NCBI GenBank assembly: GCA_902806565.1
Contig: CADCXA010000006.1
Location: 2,108,001-2,172,000, forward strand
From: Hypoxylon rubiginosum
Taxonomy: Eukaryota; Ascomycota; Sordariomycetes; Xylariales; Hypoxylaceae
Reading direction: 5' to 3'
Length of the DNA stretch: 64,000 nucleotides
Shown: piece by piece, positions 22,668 through 36,000 of the stretch
How the letters are laid out: the number at the start of each line of letters is the position of its first letter
How positions within the stretch are numbered: the first letter of the stretch is position 1
Position numbers and translations under genes: made by a program
Notes under the pieces: model-generated
Database searches by the model: none
Told to the model about the DNA's origin: nothing
Seen by the model: the letters and a program-made list of their open reading frames with translations, nothing else

Positions 22668-23639
22668 TTTACGTTAGAAAAACCTACGCATCTACTTACT
22701 TAGTATGCCCGACTGTACCCAGATTAAAACTAGGTGAATACGTAGGCACCCTTCCCGCGTACTCATATGCCCCTTATATCGCACATCACTGCGTTTCAAT
22801 TTCACCAAGGTCACTAGACACACGTCACAATCAGAAGAAACATAACAAGTAACGTCAAAAAAGGAGTTTCCGATTGCCTATAGTATACACGCCACTCCTT
22901 GGATAATTCGTCCACAGCACCCCTAGTTGACTGCGAAACTAAAAATAAATAAAAAAGGGTATCTTGAAAAACCTAGGTCTATATACCTCCCATTGCCACC
23001 ATAATTTCCCACCTCTTTTTTTCATGAACGCTCGTCTTCACGTAAGGGGCAAGGTGTGGTCATGGTCCGCTACGAAAGAAAAAGAAAACCCCTCCCAGCA
23101 GCGAACCCGCGTGCAACTCGTAAAAGTCCGTATGTGAAGGCCGTCATATCGTTAATGAAACCCCTTTCTCTAATCCTGACGGCCTGAGCGTAGCGGTTTG
23201 AACACCTCCCTGCGAGCAATAAGGATGACGAGAAGCTCGCCGTCCCTGATACAGGAAGACCTCGCTCTAGCTTATGTCACCATATAGCTTCCAGAGCTAT
23301 CTGGTGTCTTCTCCGTTGTACCTCGATCATGTGTAAAAAAGACATCGAAGACATCGCTCCCGCACTGGAAATTCGTGTCGGCTCCCGTAGCGTCTTATAT
23401 CGTCCCAAGAAATGGAATTCATCAGATCGCCTGTCCCAAAATCTCTAGTTTCCTGGCGCAAAACAGCCTCAGGCCGGAGTTAAAACTCCTGACGGAAATG
23501 CCCGAGGTCGGTGCTCCAAAAGCAGGAAATGAGGAATCTCGAACGTGTGCGCACAAGCGTTAGTAATGATATTGGGTATCATAATAATTCACAAGATCGC
23601 GAGGGATATATAAATCAAATAAATCCGCCAAACATCGTG
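22573..23639. other. Intergenic, about 1.1 kb
   Basis: Apart from the TA microsatellite, nothing coding or RNA-like is supported. It lies 3' of the minus-strand acetyltransferase-like gene. Confidence 0.5.
22635..22665. repeat. TA dinucleotide microsatellite
   Basis: About fifteen TA units after a short GA run. Confidence 0.95.
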
Positions 23640-26030
23640 TCAGCCAATGGCGCCGCGCGTTACCCGAGCCGGATTGCCAGCCACGACGGTAAACGGTGGT
23701 ACATCCTATGATATTCCGTTAACACCATGTCTGGGCACGAAACTCTTGTTTGGCATTACTTACCTTAGTGACCACTGCGCCGGCGGCGACTGTTGCCCCT
23801 TTCCCGATCTTGACGCCGAGGAGGATTATGGCACCACCTCCAATCCACGCATCCTCTTCTATGTGTATAGGGGCACCGAAATGGGGACTCCTGCTGCCCT
23901 TACGTTTTCTAGGATCAGTATATAACGTGCCACCGAATAGGCTGACGTTCGGTCCGATGTAGCAGTTATTGCCAACGATGATCTCCGTGGGATCGATAAC
24001 GGTACAATTTCGACCAATGAAAACGTTATTCCCAATGACGATATTGTAGCCATAATCACAATTAAACGGCGCCTCGACAATTACACCCTGTCCCACGCTA
24101 CCGACAGCGGTGAAAGACGATACTAGTTGTGGCTCGATAGCAATAGGTTCCGTCGGGTTCAGTATTTCTCGAAAGAGGCGCGAGCGCTCAGCCGCCGAGA
24201 CTCCGACGTTGGGATTCGTTGAGTTGTTGAACCTAAAGCATGCAACGCTACATCGTTGCCTCTCCAGCATGAGCTCTTCGTCAAAGGGAAAATACTGGTT
24301 TCCTGTGAGCATCTCTTCTTTCTGGGTCCTTTCCCTATCTTGTGGGAAGGCGGGATGCGTTAGAGCTTGCCGTGCTGCTTCCTGTGAATCAGATGCTGCC
24401 GTTGGTGTCGCTGGCACCTGAGGCGGGGGCGGAGGCGGGGGCGGTGGAGGAGGAGGAGGAGGTGGTGGTGGAGGCGCGGGTTGAGATTGTGTTGGCGGGC
24501 TGCTGCTTCGAGTTGGGGGAAGGATGTTGATTTGTGGAAGCGAGTTAGGATGTGGACTTTCGTGCTCTGTACGTGTGAGATCGTGTAGTGGTGGCACCCT
24601 CTGGTAATCCTTGTGCCGGTCAATACTGCTTAGCGGTGTTGGCAACTGTATAACAGTACTCGTAGCGCTTATCGGCGTAGGGAATACATTCGTTGGAACA
24701 TTATACGATATCGACGACAGTTTGTTTTCCGGACTCGTAGCAGACGCAGTCGGCGTGGGAAGCGTCGTAGGGGCTGGCGGCCGATTGTCCTCCGCTAGGA
24801 TTGGCCGTCCCTGCACTGGTTCTATACGGAGCGACTGTCCACGATACGGCTGGGTAGATTGATCACGCTTCGGGGGTGGAGGAGGGGGTGGTGGCGGAAT
24901 CGGATAGTTGCTTTGCTGAGGCATTCCATAGGCGCCGGGAGGGACATAACTGGGATCCTTAGATTCGAGTGGTACAGCAGCAGGTTTGCTCTCCATTTTC
25001 GGGTAACCTCGTTGGTTGGGGTATCCGTGGCATACGAACCCGCCTCGGACGCAGTTGGTACCTGCCCCATTTATAAACAAATAATTCCCAAACCGTGATA
25101 CTCGAGAGAAGCTTACATTGCGGTTTTGTCTCATCGCACTTTTTCTTTCTCTTTCGACATGTAAGGCAGCTAATAATTTTGTACGGAGAGCCGATGCCTT
25201 GCTCCTACGTGTTGCGGCACTTGCGCAACCACAACACGTAAGAGAAGACAAAAACGGCCACACCATACCCACAAGTCAGCAAGAATCCAGGTATAACGTG
25301 CCAGTTTAGTAGTATGGAGGGGTCCTAGTTACCCAGTCTTGGTTCTGTTGCTAAAATTGCGCTTCCTTTTCTTAGGATCTGACTGAATCATATTATCTCC
25401 CTTTCTCTGCTCCGTGGTGTAGGAGCTGCCGCCATAGAGCGTAGAGTCGTCGCCGTCAGGACTCACTGCCGAGTAATCTTGTTGAGAGTCTGCATGAGTA
25501 ATCGATCTTCGAAGTGAATCGCCGGCTTGGTCATCTGTCGGCGAAGGGTTCAGACTCGCAGAGCTCTGTTGGTCGTAAGCACTTCGGCTATCCTGATGTC
25601 CTTGCTGTGAATACCAAGACTCGTGATGCTCCCGACTCTCCTCACCATACGATCTGTAATCTCGCTCTCGCTCTCGCTCTCGCTGCGAAGCAGAATATGG
25701 GTCACGTGATTCTGCCAGAGGTTGCTGCTCTCGATCTCGGGCGATTGGTCCTTCTCTATGAGGCTCATCTGAGACTGAACGCTTGCGCTTGTGACTCCCT
25801 TCGATGTCGGGATACGAGATGGGGTGATAAGATGGCCGGTCAGGACTAGGACCTGACCAGTGTTCCCTTTGACTTGCAGAACTTTCTCCGACCCTAGGCT
25901 CCTGCGTGGTTATTTGGCTTATTTGGCGGACAGGCCGCTCCTCAGATGCCGCGCGTATCGAGGTAGGGCTGCTGCTAAGTCTCTCGGTGCCTTTGGGCTC
26001 ACCACCATTTAAAGCCGTAAAGGTTGCCAT
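23640..26030 (-). CDS. Zn2Cys6 DNA-binding domain fused to maltose-acetyltransferase-like domain, 704 aa
   Basis: Exons on the minus strand are 26030-25333, 25169-25117, 25061-23764 and 23705-23640, with GT..AG introns of 163, 55 and 58 nt. Residues 1-233 are a Ser/Arg/Glu-rich region ending KKRKRNFSNRTKTG. Then comes a perfect Zn2Cys6 finger: C234, C237, C244, C251, C254 and C261 (spacing 2-6-6-2-6), built only when exons 1-3 are joined. A long linker holds two polyproline tracts (9 and about 19 Pro). Next is a Mac domain (KEEMLTGNQYFPFDEELMLE onward) and a left-handed beta-helix with hexapeptides (VIGNNVFIG, IGPNVSLFG, IGKGATVAAGAVVTKDVPP). Where active enzymes have the catalytic His (THPLDP), this one has TLYTDP, so Leu at about 630. 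An ATG 48 bases upstream is an alternative start. Likely a nuclear regulator using a dead trimeric enzyme fold. Confidence 0.88.
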
Positions 26031-26910
26031 ATTTCGTCCAACAATATCTTCAGCCCAGCAACCTTGCGTGAGGTGCATAGGAACCCAATACCCCAGACAG
26101 AAATCGGTGAGAAGTAAAATGCGGTGTCGTGCAAAAGGAAATTCTTCAGCCGCAACTTGGAGTTAGCATTCAAATCCAGGCAATTCAGTGCACTCGGAAG
26201 TGCTATTCGCCAACTCGGGACAGACAATTGCTAACACAGTTCGGGCCGTAGCCGAAAGGTGCAGCTGTCGTCGATGTCAAGGGCTCGGGGAACTAACAAA
26301 TGAAGTGAGAGGCGACGGTGAAGAGCCAAAGAGATTTAGAAATGGAAAATAGATCGCCAAGAGACGGTAATCCGCACAGCGGTCAGAGTGTGCGAGCTTC
26401 TGTAAAACTTTGGAAAGAGGGTGCCGGGGACCAGCGCATTGGATGAGAGTCGATGTATAGGCGTCAATTAATTTAAATCCAGATCCTCGGGCAACGCACT
26501 CGGCGTGGCGCTGAGCAATGGGTTGATCAGCAAAGAGTCGTCCTGGTTATTTTTTTCCCTCGACAAAGTGACGAAGTTCGAAAGCGGGTGCGCGGGGGAC
26601 AGTTTTGTGCAAAGCGAGCAGCAAGCGGGAGAGCGAGCCGCACCTCTTCCTTTTTGAATCTGGCTGCGTAATACGACTGTGACGTGCAAGGGCCGGTGCG
26701 GGTGCGTTATGTAGTGCTGTGTTGCGGTGTAAGCACCAAGCTGCAAGGTGCGAGGTGCGAGGTGCAAAGCTACGAGCTGCGAGCTTGTGAGCGGCGGAAG
26801 CTCGTAGGCTGATGGATGCGCCCAAGTGACTACAACTTGGGTTTGCCCTGCTCATGTAATCCTTTCCAGAGATTTTTCCTTGTCCTTTCTGGCTTGTTGG
26901 TAGAGCCGAG

Positions 26911-27026
26911 TATAGACGGTATAGACAGTATAGACAGTATAGACGGGGGTACCGTCCACCGTTTCGTAGGCCTGTAGACCTGTAGACCTGTAGGCTTGTC
27001 TTGTAGGCTTGTAGGCTTTGTAGGCT
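26911..27026 (+). repeat. Minisatellite cluster (TATAGACRG x 4, then TGTAGRCC/TGTAGGCT units)
   Basis: Four 9-bp units TATAGACGG/TATAGACAG at 26911-26946. About 20 bases later comes an irregular array of 8-9-bp units (CCTGTAGA, then TTGTAGGC) from about 26966 to 27026. Confidence 0.8.
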
Positions 27027-28175
27027 GCGTGGAATTTGAAAAAACCTCCCCAGGTTCAGGTTAATTATCGTGCGGACCGGCCCACGATGCAACTGTTCCC
27101 TACTTGAACCAACTATATTGGATTTTCCTTGCTGTCACCCGTTCCTGGTGCTGGGATCTTCGACCCTTATTTAATGCGTACAAAAAAAGACCCGGCGCTT
27201 GGCGATTTAACGCGCGATTAATTCTACCCGCTTCCGCCTGTGGGTGTGTGAATCGTCTTTTTTTTTAAGTCTCTTCTCTCTCTCACTCCCTTGGGTGTTA
27301 ATGTCAATGTCAGATGCTAACGCTTTTTTCTTTGTATCCCTTCTAATGCAAGCCAACGCACCGCAGGAACAAAACGTGACAAGCGAAGGGAGGATAGAGC
27401 CCGAGGACGGATGTATCGCGGGACAGGATGGGCAACAGTAATCAGGGTAGTACGTAGCGGTAGTAGAGGGAAATATATGGGAAGAGAATATCAAGAAGAA
27501 AAAAAAATAAGTGGCTAGGCCCAGGCGGAGCGGGAAGTGATTTAAGGTAAGGGTACCTGAGATAAAGTAAGACGGGGGTTAGGTAAAGTACCTAGGGTAC
27601 CTATGAAAAGGTACCTAGGCGATAGGCATGAAAGCCTGGAGTTGGCAGGTAGCTTACCTCTCTATAGGTACCTACTATAGAGCCTAAGGGCAAGTTATGC
27701 AGGGTCAGTTGGACGGATGGAAGTATGGAAGTATACGGATTGTATATATCGTATGCATATACATACATGTGTATGTAGACTTGGTATAGCAGTAGGTATA
27801 TGTATGTAGGCATGTAGGTATGTAGGTACCTTATCTAGCATACGCGTATGCAAAGCAGAGCAGAGCAAAGCAAAGCAAAGAAGAAAAAAGAAGGAAAAGA
27901 GTGGAAAAGAACGAATGCAAGCAATGAACATGCAATGCAGCAAGTTCAAGGCTAGCAGAACAGTTTTTGCAGTTCGCGAGACGCAAGACGACGAGAGAGA
28001 GAGACATTCCCCCCAAAAAGGGTTGATCTTGACCTCGGCGGGATGTCTCGATACTTTTGTACCGGTCGAGATCGTCAAACCCCTGGTAAAAGCTGGCCCA
28101 ATATTGGGCGGCATGGCGCTTGGGTAGGCGAGGGTTAGATGTGAGCGAAGAAGATGCCACGCCCCGAAGTACCTT

Positions 28176-28211
28176 GCTAGGATTGCTAGGATTGTCTGGA
28201 TTGTCTGGATT
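28176..28211 (+). repeat. Minisatellite, four 9-bp units
   Basis: GCTAGGATT twice followed by GTCTGGATT twice, 36 bases without interruption. Confidence 0.85.
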
Positions 28212-29960
28212 GTGTGCGACGAACGTCCAATGTCCTTGAGAACTTGGAAGCGAGTCGAGGAACTTCGGCTGCGAGCAAGGGTCCCGCATTCTGTTACAGG
28301 GTAGTATATGTAGTATATCTGTACATACCTGTGCCTCTCTTTTTCCCCAATTCCGCGGTGGATCTCCAAATGTACCGAACTGCAGTAGTTGACTGCACAC
28401 CATATATGTACTATGTAGGTAAGCTATTTGACAAATAACTAAATGAAATCATATACCACATTATGCTTGTTTGAATGTCTTGCTGTCTTGTCAAGTCTAA
28501 ATAGCCCTACATGTATGAGATGGGTACGTATGGACAGGATAGCCGAGGCGCCTGTCCACGTAACGGGAGCCAATACCTTGCCTTGTATGAAGGGAAAAGT
28601 AAAGATAGGAGTTATGTAGGCACTATAAGTATTTGTTAACATATGCATATGTTACATACATACCTCCTATGTATCTACCTACTATGTATCTATATGTATG
28701 TCAGGTTCTTTTCGTCCCTAGTCCTCTTACGTTTCCCGCCGCTCACCATGCGATGCTACCGAATCTGAACTAGGTGGCACTGCAGCAGCGGTATTCATCA
28801 TCACCGCGATGAACACAGGTTTCCGACCCCAACGGCGGTAAACTCTGGCTACTTTCTGTCTTCGAGCGGGTGACGACGACGGGTAGCCTTGCGGGGAATG
28901 TGTCATTCTATTCGCAGACTGCCCTTCTCGCCCTTTCTCCCCTGGGCAGCCTGAATCCGTCGTGTCTTAGTCATTCAATGTGCTCTTCGTCTATAGGTAC
29001 CGTTCGTCATCTAAGACAGCGAGCCGTCGACATAGCCGTGCACCTACCATGCCCTCCTCCATGTCACCAACGGCCAGCCCCTCTAACGTTGCACCGGGAT
29101 TTCTCATCTAGTGCCATTGAGCTGTCCGATTCGCTACCTTTCCCTTTCGTCTCAAACGTAAGATCGTGATAGGTGCAGCACTTTCGGCCCGCAACGAGTT
29201 CTGCTGTCGAGGTCGTCTTAGATTGATACTAGGTGCCTGTTCACATCGCGTCACGATGGAATATAGCATTGATGAATCAATAGAGGCCGCTTAGAAAGCG
29301 GCCTAGCCGCGGGTCCAAGTTCCACGTCCCACATCCCACGTCCTTATGGCCCATTGGTCCATTGGTCCATTGGCCCGTACGGTAGGCCCTGAATCTCCTA
29401 ACCCACGACATTTAAGGCCGCCCGGGCAGTCGATCAAAATAGCACAACGCGTTGGTGAATCTAGCAGGGATGCAAGGAGAAGACGCCGCGCGATTGGGAG
29501 GATCTTAGTAGTTTGAAGGGTCCCCTCCGATCTTGTAGAAATGTGTGCGAGCGGCACAGCAAGGTGCAACGTCGAATTCCCACTTTGGTCATGGAATTCT
29601 GCCAGTTCTTGTCGCCAAGTTCCTGTGACAGCGCTGCTCCAACCAGAAAAGGCCGACCCTGCGAGCAGTGCCGGCAGGTGCAGAGTCAGAGGAGTTTGCG
29701 AAGCATTCTGGTGCGTACTCCGGCCGTGGCCAATGGGGACCTCGAGACAGGGATCCAGCTGTCATGCAATTTGGCGCGGGCGTGTGATGTCGAAAATCGT
29801 CCAGGGCTCCTATTAGGGCGCAGCGAATACCCGCGTCTAGAGCCGACCAAGAAAGTTGATCGATTTGCTGCTAGCGCATGTGCTCGCCCCATCGTCACAA
29901 ACGTCTCGTATCGTTAAGTCCGCGAGTTAATCCTCTTTGACCCCGAGAGTTGAAACCTAA

Positions 29961-30034
29961 TCCAAGATCCAAGATCCAAGGTTTCAAGGTTTCAAGGTTT
30001 CAAGGTCCAAGGTCCAAAGTCCAAGGCCCCAAGG
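29961..30034 (+). repeat. CCAAG-word tandem array
   Basis: About ten 7-8-bp units of the type TCCAAGA, TTTCAAGG and TCCAAGG in blocks of identical neighbours, which suggests stepwise slippage. Confidence 0.8.
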
Positions 30035-33000
30035 CGTAAAAGGAGGCCGCTAATACATGTACAGCAAGGGCATCGGCCTTCGTTACGAAGTTGGGGCCTG
30101 GTTAGACCCTTCGGGTTAGGACTTCATTATGCTGATAATGACTGACACGAGTTCCGAACGCGGCGGTGCAGTTTTAGAACACGATTCGCAACTATCTGCT
30201 GACGTAGAGAGGTGTAGGTCGTCATCTCGGACTGTTGCTCGGCTGCTCGGTCAAGAAATAAGGCTACAGTACAAATCCTTCACCAAGCAAACAGTTCTAG
30301 AAAGAGAAATGATAATATCAATGCAGCTGTCCTCTTATTTTTCACCCACTGGATCTTACCTACTGCGACGTAATCGTTCCAGGCGCCGCACATGCTGGCT
30401 TGCTTAGCTTCGGAAACTCTTCCAATTTTGAATATAGTATATTGCTGCACCCTGCCGACCGGATAACACCCTTTCTTTTTTTTCCCTCCTCTTCGAATTG
30501 CAACTTCAGAACCAGTCGCCAGTCACGCACGGCTCGCACGGGAGCATCCCACACTTATGGATGATGCGCAGGCCCTGGGGAACAGGGGAAGCAGGGATAG
30601 CAGGGATAGCAGGGTGTACCAATTTGCTTTCGTCCGGAAAACCATATGGAGGTACATAATAGTAGATAGATACTTAGGTGGTCTGTACGATTATCAGGAC
30701 CTCGACCATGAACATCAGAGCTTCAGCTTGAGGACTAAGTGGACCTGTAATTGGCCCGAGGTGACAGTTTTAGCAACCACCGTTGTATTTCAACCCACTT
30801 GGTCTCGTTGCGTAATTAGTGTAAGGCCGCCGTCATAATCATTCTTTTCCCTGTCCCTGTCCGATGTGTCTGGGTGTCTGTGTGGGTGTCTGGGTATTTC
30901 TGAAGCACAAGTACATACTTCTCCGGCGAGCCAGCGAACCAGCGAGTCTGGAGCACCAATCTTTGTGGGGCGAAACGCAAAGCGCTTGCCGCGAATCGTC
31001 GAGTTCCTTGCCCGCCTCGCCCGGATGCGTTTGCCGCCGTTCGGGGAAGTGATCGCTCCTAAGCGGCTTGCCGTTGCTCATTGGTCCGAACGTCAGACCT
31101 TCGCTACAACAGGCGAAACCAACATCGGACGAGATTGACTAGATCAACCGCGTGCCGCGTGTAATAAAACCCGTTCTCCTGGCCCCGGAAATCCAGACTT
31201 CTTTTCTTAGAAATGGTCGGAACGTTTGCGGGTTCGACCTGCGAACCTGCGACCCTTACGACCGTTTAGGGAACCTGGTAGGGCACAAGAAACGTCTTCG
31301 GTACTGTGATGAGCGCCCCATGCATGACTAGAGAGCAGAAGGATTCTCATGCGGCTATTGTATGTACGTACGGGAGTACTATTCCTCCTTGCATCTCACC
31401 ATCTCACCACCATCTCACTCCGATAAGGTTCACTGCTACCCCTCATGACGCTAATACTAGAAAGCGGAGGTGGAAGTGTAGAATGTTGCGTCAGGCTGAC
31501 GGCGAGGGCACCCACGAACAACTCAGGAGGGTGACGGGCCCAATGAGGCCGAAGTCAACAAACCCATTTTATCAGCGGTCGCCGGAGATGCGCATTTCAT
31601 TGTTTTCAATGTTTGTGCCTCTCCTGTCCTGTCCTCTGGTGCCCCTCCGTCCGTTTGGAGATGTGTACTTAAAGTAGGTACCTACCTAGGTAAGCAGTAC
31701 GACCAGTACAACATAGGCGAGCCTGGGGTATATCAAGGCAAGACAATACCGTTGGGGGCCATTAGTCTTAAGTCTTTCCATACGAAGAAAAGGTGAAGAG
31801 GAGCCGTTCCTATTGGGCTAAAGATCGAACGGGCGACTCATCGCATCGCATCGCCACCAAGTTTCGGGCCGTTGAATAATAGCAACCAAACTATATAGTA
31901 GAGCGATGCCCTTGTTCGCAGTAGACATCGTGCAGGTCTGATCCTGTGAGACTCGTCAAAGACAAGATGTACACTGCACTGCCTGTAACTTTGAGGCCAG
32001 TCCTGAGCAATACCTTAATGGTACCATGCCGTAAATAGGTAGGCAGGAAAGTGACACAGCCAAAGCGGGAAAAGGTCCGTTGCTACCCTTGCTAGGCTTT
32101 TGGCGTAACCTGCATCGTCACGTCCAACAGCCGGCCGGCATGTAAGCGCAAGGCACGGTTGATGACCGCACGCGGCACTCTGACAATAATAAGAGATGAT
32201 AACTACATGTAGGTACAGGAAGTCAGCAAGAAAATAAGGGTCGAGCAAACCGTAAGTATCTTCCTATGGAAGTGTCTAGGGTTGCTAGGACTATACCTAA
32301 CCTCGAGGTCGTGATTTTCGGTAGGCAAGGTGCCAGCCAGCTGAATATGTAACTATTGCTAAAGTACCTAGACCCGGTGGGTTGGTTTGGTTTCGGAATG
32401 TTGGTACAAGGTCGTGCAAGGGGTTTGCGAAGATAGGACAGCTAAGGATCGCCTAACTGCTAGGTTAATACATACCTAAGATATCCAGAGTTACACATGC
32501 TGTGGGAAATTCGGGAGCATCTTTTTTTCAGCTATGTTGGTCGTCTGTCAGATTTTACCGAGTCGCTAACTCGGCGTATATGCCTGTTTTTAGGTATCAC
32601 GCTCTGTTACCGAAGGTCAGTGCTCATTAGTGTTACGGGTCACGCACGAGCTCGACCACGTAGCCACGTTGTCCCAAGGTAGTCTTGTAGATAATGTAAT
32701 AGGTAATAAACGGGGTAGTACAAGGGTGACAATGTTGGTGCCGTGTGATAGATCATAACGTGTTGGTTGGCGATTAGTACCTCGATATACTAGTGGTAGT
32801 AGGTGTAAGTAGAGTATATAGTGCTAGATAGTCGTCAGCCATAGCCTTCACCATAGCCATAGCCATGCCACGGTAGGCTAGCGTTGATGACGCTGTTGCT
32901 TGAGGCGTATCTACGGTGCAGGGCAAAGGTGTAGGACAAAGGACGTGTATACTGTTGGTTTCCGAGTCTTCGCAACCATCAAGTATCCCGCCTTGGAGTC

Positions 33001-36000
33001 ATGAGGGTTGGGAGTAGGGAAGGAGATAGGTACCTACCTAGGTACATACTTACGTGCATAAGGTAGGCCCGTGGTGATGCCAATTGGCACTTCCATCTAG
33101 CGTAATGCATCCTGTCGTACATGTGGAAATCACATGATCAGTCACCAAATGCCCGAAACTCCCGGAAACTCCAGTGGCTTTACTAGCGCTAAACGGATAC
33201 CTACCTCATAGGTGTCTCTTCAGGCCCGATTTAGGGGCCAGTGCCGGCCCAAACAATAAACATTGCCCTTGGGCCTTGAGCCTCATAGCATTCCCACAAC
33301 AACATCGCGGAATTTAAAAAGCGAGGGGATGCCAGAGCTCCCGTCCGATTCTAACTTTCCTTCATCTCTAACAAGTGCAAAAAGTTGCAGGTAAGTTGTT
33401 CCAATAAATCACACCCTAGTAACAGGTGATTATCGTCCGTCCAATGATACGTCTCCAGCCTCGAATAGCCGCCCAGCGATAATCATCTAAGCGCCCTGGC
33501 TAGTATCTATCTAGTATCTGGCATCGCGCGGTGTTATGTGGCTCGCCACTCGAGTTACGGGTTTGTCTTCTAGAAGATTTCCGATTTCCCTCGCTCATAT
33601 GCGCATGCGCATGCGCGTAATTGGAGCGCCCGCGACGTCACTTGCCTGCCAGCTTGCATACTTCCCATCTGCGAGTCGGGCGTTTAACGCTATTTTTATA
33701 CTAGGACCCAGCTCGCTTGCAGGAAATCTCCTGTCCCGCCCTACAGGCGACTGCCACCATCATGATCCTTCCTGCAAGGTACCAAGGCGGCACCACCACG
33801 CTGCCGCCCTATGGTTGGATCGTTTGAGTCTGGGGGAAAAGCCCAGATAGCCGGGCGTTTCGCCCCCCTATGCATGCGAGCTGTATCCTCTACCGCGGGT
33901 ACACGCTAGTAATAGGGGAAGCGCCCTGGCTGACATCACCTCTTTACACTCGCCAGCTTCCAGAAGCGCCTGGGAGTCTGCGAGGTGACCTCGATTCGCC
34001 AATTACCTGTTGTCAAGAGTCATAGGTGGCAACGAGAGCCCGTCGGCAGTTGGATGATCTACGGTGCTAACGTCAAGTACCATGATGCTGGCGTGCTGTA
34101 CGCGAGACCACCAGCTGCTAGGGGTACATGCAAGTCGTGTGCCTGGTTATTACTCGCCCCTATCGGTGTGCCGGAAAGTACGGGCGGCGTTAAGCCTCAA
34201 GGTCTCCAACGGTCATCCGATCGTTCCTGACTCCCTTGCGGCCCAGCCCTATTATCCTTCATCGCGCCGGGGATTTTGGTACCACGAGGATCCGCTGGGG
34301 TATTTATTTTTAGGAGGTTGCTAAATTAAGATATAGCCTCAATCTGCAGCCGCTCGCGAGCTGCAAGTGTTAATTTGGACGTCACCTCCTGAAATAAAAT
34401 CCTAGGCTTCCTTCTAATAAAGCAAAGATTCCCTTGACGTGTAGCTCTCCTAAGCGCGCTCGACCAGTGATTATGTGATTATAGTCGAATGCCTCTAGAC
34501 TACTACCGTCGTTTCACACTCTTATTCGTTCCCCAGCCAATAGACGTCGCTCACCTAGCTCGGTATCTATCTATTGGTGGCCCTTCTCAGCTTTACCTCT
34601 TTCTGTTGTTTCAGAGATATCACGACGTTGCTTGCCCTTTTCCTCTTCTCCCTGTTCCTTGGCGGCGGTTGGAAACAACACCTCTATTATCATGTCAGAG
34701 GAGCAAGGTCATCCCGGTACCAAACATCTTTCAAGCGGAACATGTCAGCGTTGCTGAGTACCTACCTGGTAGTTGGATATACCAGCAAGCATATTCTGTA
34801 GTAAGGATGACTTATCTGCGGCACAACACGGGCATCAGAGATGATGATCTTTCAGAGGTACCTTGAACACTCATCATGAGCTAAGTGGAATAGGGCTACT
34901 CTACCCACCCAAAGCTACTGTACATCAGGTAATCGAAGTAAGAGAATGAACAATATCTTTCTGTTTTCTGTTGTCTCTACAAACTAGCGTGACCTGCTAA
35001 TGTCTTGCGGCGAAGTTGCCCATTCCAGCCAACACAGTAACCTCTTAACCTTAGGTAGGTACCTACAGTAGACAATCGAGGCAACTCCATGCAAGGGAGC
35101 AGCGATGTCGTTTTACCCATCTAGAGCCCATCGATACCCCCTGAGAAGTTACGAACAGTAGTATGAGTACTTACCTATAATTGCAAGATAGTTTTAATAT
35201 TCCAAACGCGGTGTGCAATAGACTCAGTGGATGCCCCTTTTGGCCCTCAGCTTGTCATCGATGGTGGGCCATCGCATACATACATACCTAGGTACCCTTA
35301 GTTGATAATGTCGGCACCCCAGCTCTATTCATCAGGCATGGTTGTCCATGATCGCACACCATCGACGAGCGATCTCTACGCGGTCTTCTAGTGCAATTCT
35401 AGTTCGTTATCATGAAGCGGTAACGAGAAGCACATACCAGAAGCCCAAGATTCAACGAACTTTTCAACTCAATATTGACTATCATACGAAGCCGCGTTGC
35501 CACCAGCGAACAAAGAGACACCTACGACCACGAATGGTTAACGAACAGCAGGATTCGCGTACAAGATACCTATATAGCATCTAGCCTAACAGGACAGTTT
35601 CTCGAGTAAGACTCAAGCTCAAGTTTGCCTTGAGCTGCTTTAGACTGCTCTAAAATCAGTTAAGCTTCGGTAGAGTTATGATAAGTCGCGAGCAGTGCAT
35701 GCTGACCGCATGCGATGGAGGTCAAGTGACTTCACACATCGACCTCATTGCTGATTGAATTCCACTCTGTAGACACGATGTAGTATATTTTACGGTTTAT
35801 CATTATTCAATCGAAAAGTTCAGATAAGTCCATTAAGGCAAATGTTCATAATAGGAGACAATGTGATATTATAGCGCGACTCGGGCTAATCACGCCCTTA
35901 GCTAGGCGTATATTTAAAGCGGAACTTAATAATCCAACTATTAGAAGTTAAACTCGCTGTTATAATTGTATACCTTTAGTTATAAAGATCATCATGGCTT

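Noticed and set aside
26547..27092. 181-codon minus-strand open frame
   Set aside because: Its middle is translated minisatellite (repeated Leu-Tyr units); no family resemblance or exon structure.
27695..28403. Overlapping minus-strand open frames of 190-224 codons
   Set aside because: Low-complexity translation of GTAT/AAAGC-type repeats, two frames equally open, no conserved motif.
33599..33620. GCATGC alternation as a Z-DNA or regulatory element
   Set aside because: Only about 20 bases, no neighbouring gene to regulate and no further support.
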